Assembly: GCA_019118725.1 (NCBI GenBank)
Contig: DWYO01000326.1
Coordinates: 1-35,506 of the forward strand
DNA from: Candidatus Parabacteroides intestinavium
GTDB taxonomy: Bacteria > Bacteroidota > Bacteroidia > Bacteroidales > Tannerellaceae
Reading direction: 5' to 3'
DNA length: 35,506 bases
This document shows, one piece after another, positions 7,341 to 17,300 of this stretch; positions within the stretch are counted from its first letter, which is position 1, and each line of letters begins with the position of its first letter. A model generated the notes under the pieces. It searched no databases. It worked only from the letters and a program-made list of their open reading frames with translations, and was not told the origin of the DNA. The position numbers were made by a program, and so were the translations under genes.

Positions 7341-7408
7341 CAGGGAAAAAAGGCGGAAATGGCGCTTTTGATTCTTAGCTTTTAATTTTTAATTCAGATG
7401 AGGTGCTT

Positions 7409-9472
7409 ATGAAAATAAAAAACAACAAAACTTATTTGCCAAGAGACATCAGTTGGATGTATTTCAATCGGCGGATCTTACAAGAAGCCTGCAAAGAAAA
7501 TGTGCCTTTGTTGGAACGGTTCAGCTTCCTGGGCATTTACTCGAATAACCTGGATGAGTTTTTCCGGGTGCGTGTGGCTACGCAGAACCGTATAGCCGAA
7601 TGTGAAGATAAAGAGGCGCGTAGAAACAGAGCCGAGGCCCTGGAAATATTGAAAGAGATAAACAAGCTCAATTCGCAATACGCCAGGGATTTCGAACAGG
7701 CTATCCGGGAAATAACGGTCAAATTGCGTGAAAACAATATTTTCTTGCTGAAAGATGATGAGGTGGATGAAGAGCAGTTCCAGTTCATCCGCGAGTTTTA
7801 CCGGCAACATCTGAACGGGCGGGTAATACCGGTATGGTATTCCGCCGTAAAACAATTGGATGTAGAGAATGACGAGAATATTTATCTGGCGGTACGTATG
7901 CGGAAGCAAAACACCAAGAAATCGGTGTATGAGTATGCTTTCCTGGAGCTTCCGGTGGACATCTGCGGGCGTTTTGTGCGCCTTCCGGATAAGGGTGACC
8001 AGCGGTTCCTGATGTATATGGACGATGTAATCCGGTGCTGCCTGCCTTTGATTTTCCAAGGTCAGCCCTATACGGATTTCGAGGCTTATTCCTTCAAGTT
8101 CACCCGCGATGCGGAGATGGAGATTGATAATGACTTGCGTAATGGCATGTTACAGAAGATCTCGAAAGGGGTAAAGAGCCGCCGGAGGGGAGAGCCTTTG
8201 CGGGTCCTTTATGATGCCATGATGCCCAAAGCGCTTTTGAAGCAGGTCCTTTCTACCTTGTATTTGGATAAGCTGGATACGGTTTTGGCCGGAGGTAGGT
8301 ATCATAACCACAAAGACTTGATGAAATTCCCGGATTGCGGGCGTAGTGATTTGAAATATCCGAAATGGGAGCCGATCATGAAGAAAGAGCTTTCCGGTGA
8401 AGAAAGCATTCTCCAGCTGATTCGGAATAAGGACCGCTTTATCCATGTGCCTTATCATAGCTTCGATTCGTACATCCGTGTTCTGCAGGAGGCGGCCGTA
8501 AGCAAAGAGGTGAAAGCTATCAAGACCACGCTCTACCGGCTGGCCAAAGATTCGAAGGTGGTGAAGGCCCTGATCGGGGCCGCGAGAAATGGCAAGAAGG
8601 TGACGGTGGTCATCGAACTCCTGGCTCGTTTTGACGAGGCGTCTAACATCAACTGGTCTAAAAAGATGCAGGATGCCGGAATCCATGTCATCTTCGGGGT
8701 GGAAGGCCTGAAGGTACATTCCAAGATTACCCATATTTCCATGAAAGGAGGAAATGATATCGTATGTGTCAGTACCGGGAATTTCCACGAAGGGAACGCG
8801 AAGGCGTATACGGATTATATGTTGATGACGGCATCACGCCCGATCGTGCGGGATGTCAATGCGGTATTCGACTTTATCGAACGGCCCTATTCGTTGACCC
8901 GGTTCAAGGAATTGCTGGTTTCACCGAATGAGATGAAGAACCGTTTCCTGCGCCTGATCAATGAGGAGATAAAAAATAAGGAGGCTGGAAAGCCGGCCTA
9001 TATTAAGGCAAAAATCAATCATATCACCGACCCGGATATGGTGAAGAAATTGTATGAAGCGGCCAGCCGGGGGGTGCCTGTCGATTTGCTGGTGCGCGGG
9101 AATTGTTCGCTTTACACCGACCTGCCGGAATTGAACGGCAACATGCGTATCGTGGGGATTATCGACCGGTATCTGGAGCACTCCCGTATCTTTATCTTTG
9201 CGGCCGGGGGAGAAGAGAAGGTGTTTATCGGTTCGGCGGATTGGATGCCTCGTAATCTGGATAACCGGATAGAGGTGGTTACGCCGGTATATGACCCTGA
9301 CATCAAAGAGGATTTGAAGCGTGTGGTGGAATATGGTTTGAAAGATACCTCGCAGGGACGGATTGTGGACGGAAGTGGAAAGAATGAATTGCCTCTGGCT
9401 GGTGATGAGGGCTTTTTCCGCTCGCAAGAAGAGCTGTATAAGTATTATAAAGGGGTAGAGGATAGGAGCTAA
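7409..9472 (+). CDS. ppk1: polyphosphate kinase 1
   Basis: 687 residues from the ATG at 7409; a GTG two codons upstream is a less likely start. The N-terminus 'YLPRDISWMYFNRRILQEA' is the standard PPK1 N domain, followed by the head domain and two phospholipase-D-like catalytic domains. His437 in 'VHSKITHI' is the expected phosphorylated histidine, and His591 in 'LEHSRIF' is the second conserved histidine. The enzyme reversibly moves the terminal phosphate of ATP onto polyphosphate. It stands directly before ppx, separated by 24 bases, so synthesis and degradation of polyphosphate are encoded together, and the Na/Pi transporter next to them completes a phosphate-handling group. Confidence 0.96.
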   Translation: MKIKNNKTYLPRDISWMYFNRRILQEACKENVPLLERFSFLGIYSNNLDEFFRVRVATQNRIAECEDKEARRNRAEALEILKEINKLNSQYARDFEQAIREITVKLRENNIFLLKDDEVDEEQFQFIREFYRQHLNGRVIPVWYSAVKQLDVENDENIYLAVRMRKQNTKKSVYEYAFLELPVDICGRFVRLPDKGDQRFLMYMDDVIRCCLPLIFQGQPYTDFEAYSFKFTRDAEMEIDNDLRNGMLQKISKGVKSRRRGEPLRVLYDAMMPKALLKQVLSTLYLDKLDTVLAGGRYHNHKDLMKFPDCGRSDLKYPKWEPIMKKELSGEESILQLIRNKDRFIHVPYHSFDSYIRVLQEAAVSKEVKAIKTTLYRLAKDSKVVKALIGAARNGKKVTVVIELLARFDEASNINWSKKMQDAGIHVIFGVEGLKVHSKITHISMKGGNDIVCVSTGNFHEGNAKAYTDYMLMTASRPIVRDVNAVFDFIERPYSLTRFKELLVSPNEMKNRFLRLINEEIKNKEAGKPAYIKAKINHITDPDMVKKLYEAASRGVPVDLLVRGNCSLYTDLPELNGNMRIVGIIDRYLEHSRIFIFAAGGEEKVFIGSADWMPRNLDNRIEVVTPVYDPDIKEDLKRVVEYGLKDTSQGRIVDGSGKNELPLAGDEGFFRSQEELYKYYKGVEDRS

Positions 9473-9496
9473 TTGTATAAAAAACACGAAAAGAAT

Positions 9497-10399
9497 ATGA
9501 GTTCAAAGAATTATGCCGCTATCGATATCGGTTCGAATGCCGTTCGGTTATTGATAAAGAAAGTGACCCGTAATGATAGTACGGGGGAAGATAAGTTCTC
9601 GAAGGTCCTTTTGTTGCGGGTTCCGCTTCGCTTGGGTTTCGATGTGTTTGAACAGGGGGAGATTTCTCCGGTTAAGGAGGAGAGAATGCGCCGGTTGATG
9701 AAGGCGTATCGTCACCTGATGAAGATTTATGAGGTGGAGTCGTTCCGGGCATGTGCGACTTCCGCCATGCGGGATGCTAAAAACGGAAAGAACATTATTA
9801 AGAAAATCAAGAAAAGTACCGGAATCAATATCGAAATCATAGACGGACAGGAGGAAGCGCAAATGATTTATAACAATCATTTGGAATGCAAGGAGGACCA
9901 GAACGGAAACTACATGTATGTGGATGTGGGAGGTGGTAGCACCGAAGTCAACCTTATGGTGGATGGCAAATTGGTCTATTCCAAGTCGTTTAATATCGGT
10001 ACGGTGCGTATCCTGACGGGGGGCGTCACCGAAGCGGCCTGGCAACAATTGCGTGATGAGATAACCGCCCGGACAAAAGATATCCCGAAAATCAATATTA
10101 TCGGTTCGGGCGGGAACATCAATAAATTGTATCGGCTGATCGATAAAAAGGACAAGAAACGGAAGCGCATCCCGATCCTTTCTTTACAACAGATTTATGA
10201 CAAGTTGAAGGTGCTTACTCCGGAAGCGCGTATGGATGCGTTCAATCTGAAACCCGACCGGGCCGATGTAATCGTGCCGGCCTCCGAAATATTCCTGTGT
10301 ATTGCCGAGGTAATACATGCCGATTATATCTATGTTCCCGAAATAGGCCTTTCGGATGGTATCATCGATAATCTGGTGGCAGAAGACCGGAAGTTTTAA
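9497..10399 (+). CDS. ppx: Ppx/GppA family exopolyphosphatase
   Basis: 300 residues from the ATG at 9497; the frame is open from a TTG at 9473, but family alignment begins at 'YAAIDIGSNAVRLLI'. This is the first phosphate-binding motif of the ASKHA fold, and 'VDVGGGSTEV' (about 150-159) is the second. At this length it has only the two ASKHA domains and lacks the C-terminal HD-like domains of E. coli Ppx, as in many short bacterial homologues. It removes terminal phosphate from polyphosphate, or hydrolyses pppGpp; the ppk1 neighbour favours the former. The stop codon abuts a 34-base dispersed repeat (10399-10432). Confidence 0.92.
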   Translation: MSSKNYAAIDIGSNAVRLLIKKVTRNDSTGEDKFSKVLLLRVPLRLGFDVFEQGEISPVKEERMRRLMKAYRHLMKIYEVESFRACATSAMRDAKNGKNIIKKIKKSTGINIEIIDGQEEAQMIYNNHLECKEDQNGNYMYVDVGGGSTEVNLMVDGKLVYSKSFNIGTVRILTGGVTEAAWQQLRDEITARTKDIPKINIIGSGGNINKLYRLIDKKDKKRKRIPILSLQQIYDKLKVLTPEARMDAFNLKPDRADVIVPASEIFLCIAEVIHADYIYVPEIGLSDGIIDNLVAEDRKF

Positions 10400-10432
10400 C
10401 CCAAAGTCTAATGACCGATTTGGGTTTAAGGC
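10399..10432 (+). repeat. dispersed repeat, copy 1
   Basis: This 34-base sequence begins on the last base of the ppx stop codon and is found again in inverse orientation at 35368-35401 with one mismatch. Its core is CCCAAA and TTTGGG flanking 13 bases, so it can fold into a small hairpin. Confidence 0.75.
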
Positions 10433-10465
10433 TGGGTAAAGGAACGTCATAAAAGGGCAAAATAG

Positions 10466-10531
10466 CACATAGAGACACAGCGGTACGGAGAATTTATAAT
10501 GAAAACTCCGTGGGGTTTGTGTCTCTGTGTG
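10466..10531. terminator. hairpin between convergent ppx and Na/Pi transporter genes
   Basis: GAGACACA (10472-10479) pairs with TGTGTCTC (10518-10525). Outer CACA/TGTG and inner CGGAG (10486-10490)/CTCCG (10506-10510) extend the stem. There is no clean T tract on either side, so it may act as a bidirectional block or be a small repeat of the type scattered in Bacteroidales intergenic DNA. Confidence 0.5.
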
Positions 10532-10539
10532 TAAGTATC

Positions 10540-12225
10540 TTAGATTTTCTTCTCAATCATAGCCTGTACTACATTGATGATATAGTCGCCCAGTTTTTCA
10601 CTTTCGCTTACCATATCCATGTAATAAACGCCATCTTGGTATTGATAACATTTGGAATTGATATCCTCGATATTCCGTGATTTTAATTGGTTGCGGTAAT
10701 TATTGATTTCGTTTTCGATATTATATGATTCGTTGATGTCGTTATGTTCCAACGAATCCTTATGCAGGATGAGGTTCATGCGGTTCAAGGCCTGAGTGAC
10801 CAATTCAAACATGTGTTCGATATGCATGTTCTGTTCGGGGGTAAATGCCGATTTGAACTCATTCCTCCGCTTGATGGTACGAGCCAGATTGTTGCACGAA
10901 TCGGCTATACTCTCAATCTCACTTACCGCACGGAGCATGACCCGTATCTCCTCTTTGCTTTCCGAGCTCAAGCGGCCTTCAGATACTTGGGTCAGGTAAT
11001 TGGCTATCTCCACCTCCATCCGGTCACTGATGTTCTCATATTTTTCTATCCGGTTGTAAGTCTTCAGGAAGGTATCTTCGTTCTTCTCATAGAGCAAAGT
11101 CTTTACCATATTGAACATGCGCGCTGTGCGTTCGGAAAACAGGACAATCTCCTTTTGGGCTTGTAGGATGGAAAGTTCGGCGGTAGACAACATACCGCTG
11201 GTGATGTATTGCAACCGGTATTCTTCATCCTCTTGTTTCGTCCGGATCATGGCGCATACCGTTTTTTCGATAAAGGGCACGAAGCAAATCATGATGCAGG
11301 TGTTGCTGATGTTGAATGCCGTATGGAATGCGGCCAGTTTGAAGGAAACGGCAACCGCAGGGTCTGAAACGTGCATGACGTCTGTAACGAACCAGGAAAC
11401 GCCGGCGGTAAAAGGATAGAACAGAACCAGTACCCAGCATACACCGAACACGTTAAACATCAGATGCGCCAGTGCTGCGCGTCGGGCTTGGGTGTTCCCC
11501 GTAAGTGCGGCCAGGTTGGCCGTAATCGTCGTACCGATATTCTCGCCCAAGACTAAGGCGACTCCCAGATGATAATCAATCCAGCCATTCGCGCACATAA
11601 TAAGTGTAATAGCCATAGTGGCCGCCGAGGCCTGAACCACCATCGTTAATACCGTTCCGATAAACAGGAACAGCAGGATGGAGAAGAATCCCATATCGGT
11701 ATAGTTCTGCACGAAGGCCAGCATATCGGGATTCGCGCTTAGATCCGGCGCATTGCCCTTCAGCCCTTCGAGGCCCATGAATAGGAAAGAGAACCCGAAA
11801 ATAAATTCACCGATTGACTTGCGCGAACTCTTGCCTGAGAAGAGCAGGGGAAGCCCGAATGCAAGGAGGGGTAACGCAAAGGCGGAGATATCGACCTTAA
11901 ATCCCAATGCCGAAATGATCCAGGCCGTAACGGTCGTTCCGATGTTGGCTCCCATGATTACCCCTATCGACTGGGTTAATGTCAATAATCCGGCATTGAC
12001 AAAACTTACTACCATAACCGTAGTGGCCGATGAGGATTGGATTAATGCCGTTATCAACATACCGGTCAGAACGCCCGTTATGCGATTCGTAGTCATGGCG
12101 GTCAAAATCTTGCGCAAGCTATCTCCCGCGAACTTCTGTAGACCTTCGCTCATGATTTTCATCCCGTACAGGAACAGCGCAAGTGATCCTAACAGACGGA
12201 GAAGGTCAAAAAATGAATAGTCCAT
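10540..12225 (-). CDS. Na/phosphate cotransporter family protein with PhoU-like tail
   Basis: 561 residues. The membrane part (about 1-320) carries the duplicated signature of the PNaS/NptA family: 'QSSSATTVMVVSF' with 'GANIGTTVTAW' in repeat one, and 'QASAATMAITLI' with 'GENIGTTITANLAAL' in repeat two. These QSS-type loops form the substrate site in family members. The cytoplasmic tail (about 345-555) is helical and PhoU-like ('RMFNMVKTLLYE', 'EIESIADSCNNLARTIKRR'), a common fusion that regulates phosphate flux. It likely imports phosphate with sodium and faces ppk1-ppx head-on, which supports a phosphate role. A consensus -7 box lies 54 bases upstream. Confidence 0.9.
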   Translation of the reverse strand: MDYSFFDLLRLLGSLALFLYGMKIMSEGLQKFAGDSLRKILTAMTTNRITGVLTGMLITALIQSSSATTVMVVSFVNAGLLTLTQSIGVIMGANIGTTVTAWIISALGFKVDISAFALPLLAFGLPLLFSGKSSRKSIGEFIFGFSFLFMGLEGLKGNAPDLSANPDMLAFVQNYTDMGFFSILLFLFIGTVLTMVVQASAATMAITLIMCANGWIDYHLGVALVLGENIGTTITANLAALTGNTQARRAALAHLMFNVFGVCWVLVLFYPFTAGVSWFVTDVMHVSDPAVAVSFKLAAFHTAFNISNTCIMICFVPFIEKTVCAMIRTKQEDEEYRLQYITSGMLSTAELSILQAQKEIVLFSERTARMFNMVKTLLYEKNEDTFLKTYNRIEKYENISDRMEVEIANYLTQVSEGRLSSESKEEIRVMLRAVSEIESIADSCNNLARTIKRRNEFKSAFTPEQNMHIEHMFELVTQALNRMNLILHKDSLEHNDINESYNIENEINNYRNQLKSRNIEDINSKCYQYQDGVYYMDMVSESEKLGDYIINVVQAMIEKKI

Positions 12226-12278
12226 CTAAAATAAGTTTAAGTAGATTGGTTTATCCGATTAATATTTCTATCTTGTTG

Positions 12279-12286
12279 CAAAAATA
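12279..12286 (-). promoter_or_regulatory. -7 box of the Na/Pi transporter gene
   Basis: On the minus strand TATTTTTG matches TAnnTTTG exactly, 54 bases before the start codon at 12225. A TTTG at -33 is not evident because that position falls in the start of the divergent kinase gene. Confidence 0.5.
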
Positions 12287-12300
12287 AAGAAAAGTATCGA

Positions 12301-13974
12301 ATGTATATGATGGATGCGATTACTATTTATTGCAAGAATACGAAGAAGTATTATGATGTGCCGCGCGGTTCCACGCTTTTAGACATTTATAAGACCGTGG
12401 GTGAGCCGTTGCCTTACAGGCCCATGAACGCGCAAGTGAATAACAAAACAGAAGATCTGACCTTCGTATGTTGGCAACCTAAGGACATTGAATTTGTGGA
12501 TTATACCAATGCGTCGGGGGTGCGTACCTATGTGCGTTCCCTGTGTTTTATCCTCTCCAAAGCGGTGCATGATGTGTATCCGGAGGCTACGTTGAACCTG
12601 GAGCATTCTATCTCGAAGGGGTATTATTGCACGATTCATAATGGCGCACCGGCCGATGCGGAGATGTTGCTCCGGATCAAACAACGTATGCACGAATTGG
12701 TGGATGCCGATTTGCCTTTCCGGCTTCATACCCTACAGACCGAAAAGGCTATCGAGCTGTTCTGTTCGGTCGGGATGGAGGATAAGGCTAACCTGGTTAA
12801 ATCGTCCGGGATGCTTTATACCTCTTACTATGAATTGGATGGTTATATCAACTATTTCTACGGAGGACTGGTTCCCTCGACCGGATATATCGAACTGTTC
12901 GATCTGGAGCCTTATATGGATGGCGCCTTACTGCGGGTGCCTATGCAGAATGATCCGAAACAACTGGCTCCGAAGGTATGGCAGAAGAAGATGTATGAGG
13001 TCTATAAAGAGCATTTGACCTTGCAACATGCGTTGGGACTGAACAATGTGGGGGATTTGAATCTGGCTCTGAAAAAAGGATTCGCTTCTGATGTGATCAT
13101 GATATCGGAGGCCATGCAGGAAAAACAGATTGCCCGGATTGCCGACCAGATAGCGGAACAATATGAAAAGGGCGTGCGGATTGTCCTGATATCCGGTCCT
13201 TCTTCTTCCGGAAAGACGACTACGTGCAAACGTCTGGAGGTGCAATTGGCTACCAACCTGCTGCATCCGGTAGGCATTTCTCTGGATGATTATTTTGTGA
13301 ATCGGGAAGATACTCCGAAAGATGAGGACGGAGAGTATGATTTCGAGTCGCTTTATGCCTTGGATTTGCCTTATTTTAACGCGGATTTGCAACGCCTGAT
13401 TGCCGGTGAGGAAATCAATATGCCTACGTTCGACTTTGAGAGTGGCAAGCGTGTTTACCGGGGAAAGAAGATGAAGCTACGCGACCATTCGGTCATCGTT
13501 ATCGAGGGGATTCATGCGTTGAACCCGGAATTGACGGCTTACTTGGACGATAGCCTGAAATACCGGATTTATGTATCGGCGTTGACCTCTATCTCCCTGG
13601 ATAACCACAATTGGATTCCTACGACCGACAACCGTTTGCTGCGGCGTATCATACGTGATTACCGTTTCCGGGGCTACTCTGCCGAAGAGACGATTCTTCG
13701 TTGGCCCAGTGTGCGCCGGGGAGAGGACAGATGGATCTTCCCTTACCAGGAATATGCCGATGCGATGTTCAATAGTGCCATGCTCTATGAACTGGCGGCT
13801 TTGCGTGTCTATGCCGAACCGATCCTGGCCAATGTGCCGGAATCTTCTCCGGCTAATGCGGAGGCTTATCGCCTGCTCCGGTTCTTGCGCTATTTCAATT
13901 ATCTTCCTCAAGAGGACCTCCCCAAAACATCGTTGTTACGAGAGTTCCTGGGCGGAGGAAGCTTCAAGTATTAA
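12301..13974 (+). CDS. TGS domain-uridine kinase-like nucleoside kinase fusion
   Basis: 557 residues. Residues 1-70 form a TGS-like domain ('ITIYCKNTKKYYDVPRGSTL'), followed by a region resembling the second N-terminal domain of threonyl-tRNA synthetase (about 75-210). The C-terminal half is a phosphoribulokinase/uridine kinase fold: Walker A GPSSSGKTT at 299-307, 'GISLDDYFVNRED' and 'IVIEGIHALNP'. It should phosphorylate a nucleoside or related sugar; uridine is the usual annotation, not proven. Start codons at 12301, 12307 and 12310 are all possible; the latter begins right at the TGS strand. A strong terminator follows at 14004-14042. Confidence 0.87.
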   Translation: MYMMDAITIYCKNTKKYYDVPRGSTLLDIYKTVGEPLPYRPMNAQVNNKTEDLTFVCWQPKDIEFVDYTNASGVRTYVRSLCFILSKAVHDVYPEATLNLEHSISKGYYCTIHNGAPADAEMLLRIKQRMHELVDADLPFRLHTLQTEKAIELFCSVGMEDKANLVKSSGMLYTSYYELDGYINYFYGGLVPSTGYIELFDLEPYMDGALLRVPMQNDPKQLAPKVWQKKMYEVYKEHLTLQHALGLNNVGDLNLALKKGFASDVIMISEAMQEKQIARIADQIAEQYEKGVRIVLISGPSSSGKTTTCKRLEVQLATNLLHPVGISLDDYFVNREDTPKDEDGEYDFESLYALDLPYFNADLQRLIAGEEINMPTFDFESGKRVYRGKKMKLRDHSVIVIEGIHALNPELTAYLDDSLKYRIYVSALTSISLDNHNWIPTTDNRLLRRIIRDYRFRGYSAEETILRWPSVRRGEDRWIFPYQEYADAMFNSAMLYELAALRVYAEPILANVPESSPANAEAYRLLRFLRYFNYLPQEDLPKTSLLREFLGGGSFKY

Positions 13975-14003
13975 GAAGCTGTTTCGGTTATTTGATAAGA
14001 CAA

Positions 14004-14042
14004 GAAGCCTCGCAGGCATTGCGCCCGCGAGGCTTCCTTTTT
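14004..14042 (+). terminator. intrinsic terminator of the nucleoside kinase gene
   Basis: GAAGCCTCGC (14004-14013) pairs perfectly with GCGAGGCTTC (14027-14036) and is followed by CCTTTTT. It starts 30 bases after the stop codon. Confidence 0.88.
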
Positions 14043-14069
14043 AGATTCTTGCTTTCGCTCTTCACAAAG

Positions 14070-14092
14070 CTACTCGCAAGTAGAACTTTTTT
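14070..14092 (+). terminator. small second hairpin with T tract
   Basis: CTACT (14070-14074) and AGTAG (14079-14083) form a short stem followed by AAC and six T. It is possibly a back-up terminator. The rest of the gap up to 14184 is AT-rich with no gene visible. Confidence 0.35.
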
Positions 14093-14184
14093 GTTACTCT
14101 ATTTTATTTACTAACTAATTCCCTTTCACTTATCACAAGTTACTTCTGCGGGATAATTGTTCATTAAATAATTAATTATGAACA

Positions 14185-14304
14185 AGCCCCCCTCAACTCC
14201 CCCGGTGGGGGGAGCTTTTGAGAGCCTATATCTTGACCTCTATCTGACCCTCTCCAGACGGAAAGGGACTATAAGCCTCCCCTCGAGGGGAGGCTTGGAG
14301 GGGC
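14185..14304. repeat. paired-hairpin intergenic repeat (REP-like)
   Basis: Two GC-rich units face each other. The left unit (14185-14219) contains CTCCCC/GGGGAG arms at 14197-14214. The right unit contains a perfect 24-base palindrome at 14273-14296 made of AAGCCTCCCCTC and its complement, followed by GGAGGGG. The left unit resembles the reverse complement of the right one, so the whole is an imperfect inverted repeat separated by about 55 bases. It begins 6 bases behind the DUF6383 stop codon and probably also ends that transcript. Confidence 0.75.
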
Positions 14305-14309
14305 CGTTT

Positions 14310-17300
14310 TTACTTCACTGCAACCTTGAAGCTTTCGCCATCAACCGATACCACTACGATACCAGCCGGAGCAGCGATAGTCTCATTGTCAGAGTTCAGT
14401 ACTTCGTTAGCTACAACCTTACCTAAGATCGTGCTTACTACTACGTTCTTGCCTTCTGCACCCTTAACGATTACAGCACCGTCAGTTGCTACCACTGAAA
14501 CAGCTGTGTTAGCAGAGATTTCTTCGTTTGCGGTAGGTACATAGTTGGTATCTACGTTGTAAACGTCAGCTTGAGAAGCGTATTCGAAATCATCAGCTAC
14601 GATTACCGGAACGCCATTCTGGACTTTCAGCCAGCCGCCTTTAACCATCGGACGTTCGCCACCGGCAAATGCATCGTTATTCTTCCAAGATTCAGATTCA
14701 ATCAAGAAGTTCTGAGCCGGATCATCGTTGATTAAGCGGAATTCGAACTTAGCCGGATTGTGCTTGTTCTCATCGAATGCTACGGTGTCTTCACCGATAA
14801 TCAAGGTCGTATACTGGCCTTCACCCGGCATAGTTCCTTCCGGTTTAACGGCAAAGCCTTTCAAGAATGCCAAACGTGTGTACTTGTTTTCCCACAAGTT
14901 GTTTTCGTTCAGCTTATCATCGATCTTCAAGTTAACCAAGAATTCACCTACCAAAGTATCCGGAATAACTGTAGTATGCGGGCAAGCCAACGAATCAGCC
15001 AATGCTTCGTGTTCTTCACCACACCAGTCAACAGAACCAGCTTTTTCAGTTACATTGCGTGCAATGAAGTACTGTGGCATCAATACACCTTCTTCAGTTG
15101 TCGGAATAACTGTCAATTCAGCTGCTGTACCTGCATTATCACCCTTGCCTTCAACAGCCAAGAAGGTCATGCCTTTCTCTGCCGCACCGGCATACAAGTA
15201 TTCTTTCTCAGTAGAAGAAGTACGATAGAACTTCATATTGTAGTTCTCGCCCAGTTCTTCAGCTGTGAACTCACGATAGTAACGAGTTGTATCAGCAATC
15301 AGAGCAAATGCAGATGTACGGGTTTCGGCTGTGATATCTTCAGCCTTAATCAAACCTGTTGCGTCAACTACACCGGCTTTCTTGTCGCCCTGAACATAAA
15401 CATCTACATATTTGCCATCAACCAATTTTACTTGTTGATCTACTTCTATCAATGCATAGTAGTGTGCATCGTTTGCGTCATTTACTTCTTTCAGATAGAA
15501 GAGAGATGCTGTTTGCGGTTCTGCAACTACCATCATTTCTGTACCACCAACATTGGATACTTGTACAAACTTATTCTTCAATGCAAGTTTATTCGGATCG
15601 TTTACGTTGATAGTATAGATACCACGTTTCAATGTATCTGTACCGTAAGGCAAACCATATTTCTCAATAGCAACACGATTCAGCTCGAACTTAACTGCAT
15701 CACCATTGGTTACTGCTAATACGGTATCGTTAGCAATAGTATTGTCACCAACTGTTACATTCAAATTGCCGCCTACATTCAGGTAGTTCAGTGTAAACAA
15801 TTCACGTACATCTGGTTCAACTGCATAATACCCTAATGTGGTAGATGGTGCAGGTGTTAATGTGTAGTTTTCGAGGATATTTGCTCCTTGATAGTTAAAC
15901 GATACACGAATAACAGTTTCTCCAGCTTCATTTGTAGTTACGGTATAATTGCCGTTATTCAAACGATTACCGGTTTCCTGATTGTAAATATTAGGAATAC
16001 CTCCAAATTCTGTCGGTTTTGTATCAACAACCCACTTAGCTGCTGGCATGTGAGCAAATGCCATTTTAGCAGTGTCGGCCGGAGCAATCAATGTCAAGTC
16101 ACCATCCAGGTCAACCATTAAGCGAGCATTGTTGCGCTGAGAATCTTTCGATGCTTCAACATCCATATAATACAATCCGCTTTCTGCATATTGCGGAGCT
16201 TTATAGGTAATGTTGAATCCGATACGATCGTTGATTGTGTAAAGGTTTGTCCCTTTCAGATTTTCTGAATTACCGATAGTTACATCCCGTTGATTACCTA
16301 AAACGTCTACCTTAACTAAATTGCGCTCGTAACCTGGAACATAAGAAGAACGCCAAGAAATTTCACTATCTGTACGATCTGCCCACCATTTTGTTGTTAC
16401 GTTTTTACGATTGAAACCATCAGCTTCAATGCGCAATGAGTCTTGAGTCGGATAATACAAGAAGCGGAAGTTGAAACGTCCGTTGATATCACGAGCATTC
16501 ATCGGATTGGCTGCATCTTCGAAGTCTTTATCATGTTTAGCCAAAGCGAATGCCAAATTCTGATCTCCTGCATTATCAGTTACATAAGCTGTATCAACCA
16601 TCAAATAGCGTCCGTCTTCTGCTTGCAATGATAACCAATGTGGAGTTTTTTCTTTCTCCAGCTTGTTGCAGAAACGATACCAATTATCATAAATATTGAA
16701 TGTCCAAGCTTCATAACTTCTTGCACGGAGCATTGCATAATAAGCTCTTGTGTTTGCAACTTCTGAGTCAGCTATAGAAACATTAATATCCTCTAATTGG
16801 CCATATAATTCAAGATTTTTATTGGTCAAATCTACAACTTTTGCCAAGTTCTCGTCTTTAACCGCTTCAGCTTTTGCTAATTCTCCTTCCCAATATTCTC
16901 TTTGTTTCTGCAATTCTGCTAAATCAGCAGAATGAGAAGTTTGAACTTTTTGGGCTTCTTTTATTTGGTAATAAATTTGATGAGCCTCATTTAAGAATTC
17001 ATTTGCTTTATTACCGGCATCTTGGGCCTCTGCATCCTTTTCTGTAATAAGATCTGTTTGAGCCTTTATTTCTGCATTGGCGGCAGTTTCAGCATTTTTT
17101 GCTTCTGTTATTTCGTTATATAATGTAGTAATTGCAATGTTGGATGTTGCACCACCATCAAATGAAATAGTTTCAGAACCATGATTTGCTGCACTTAATT
17201 CTTTTAAAAAGTCAATAAGTTTTTGTACATCTTCGTCTGTATAACCCGCAAAAAGAACGTCCATTGAGGCTGCATTTGCGTCATTTTCGAACCATGTAAT

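Noticed and set aside
14760..15719. A 319-residue plus-strand frame inside the DUF6383 gene
   Set aside because: Composition rich in Cys/Phe/Ile/Ser with no pattern; it mirrors the DUF6383 coding strand.
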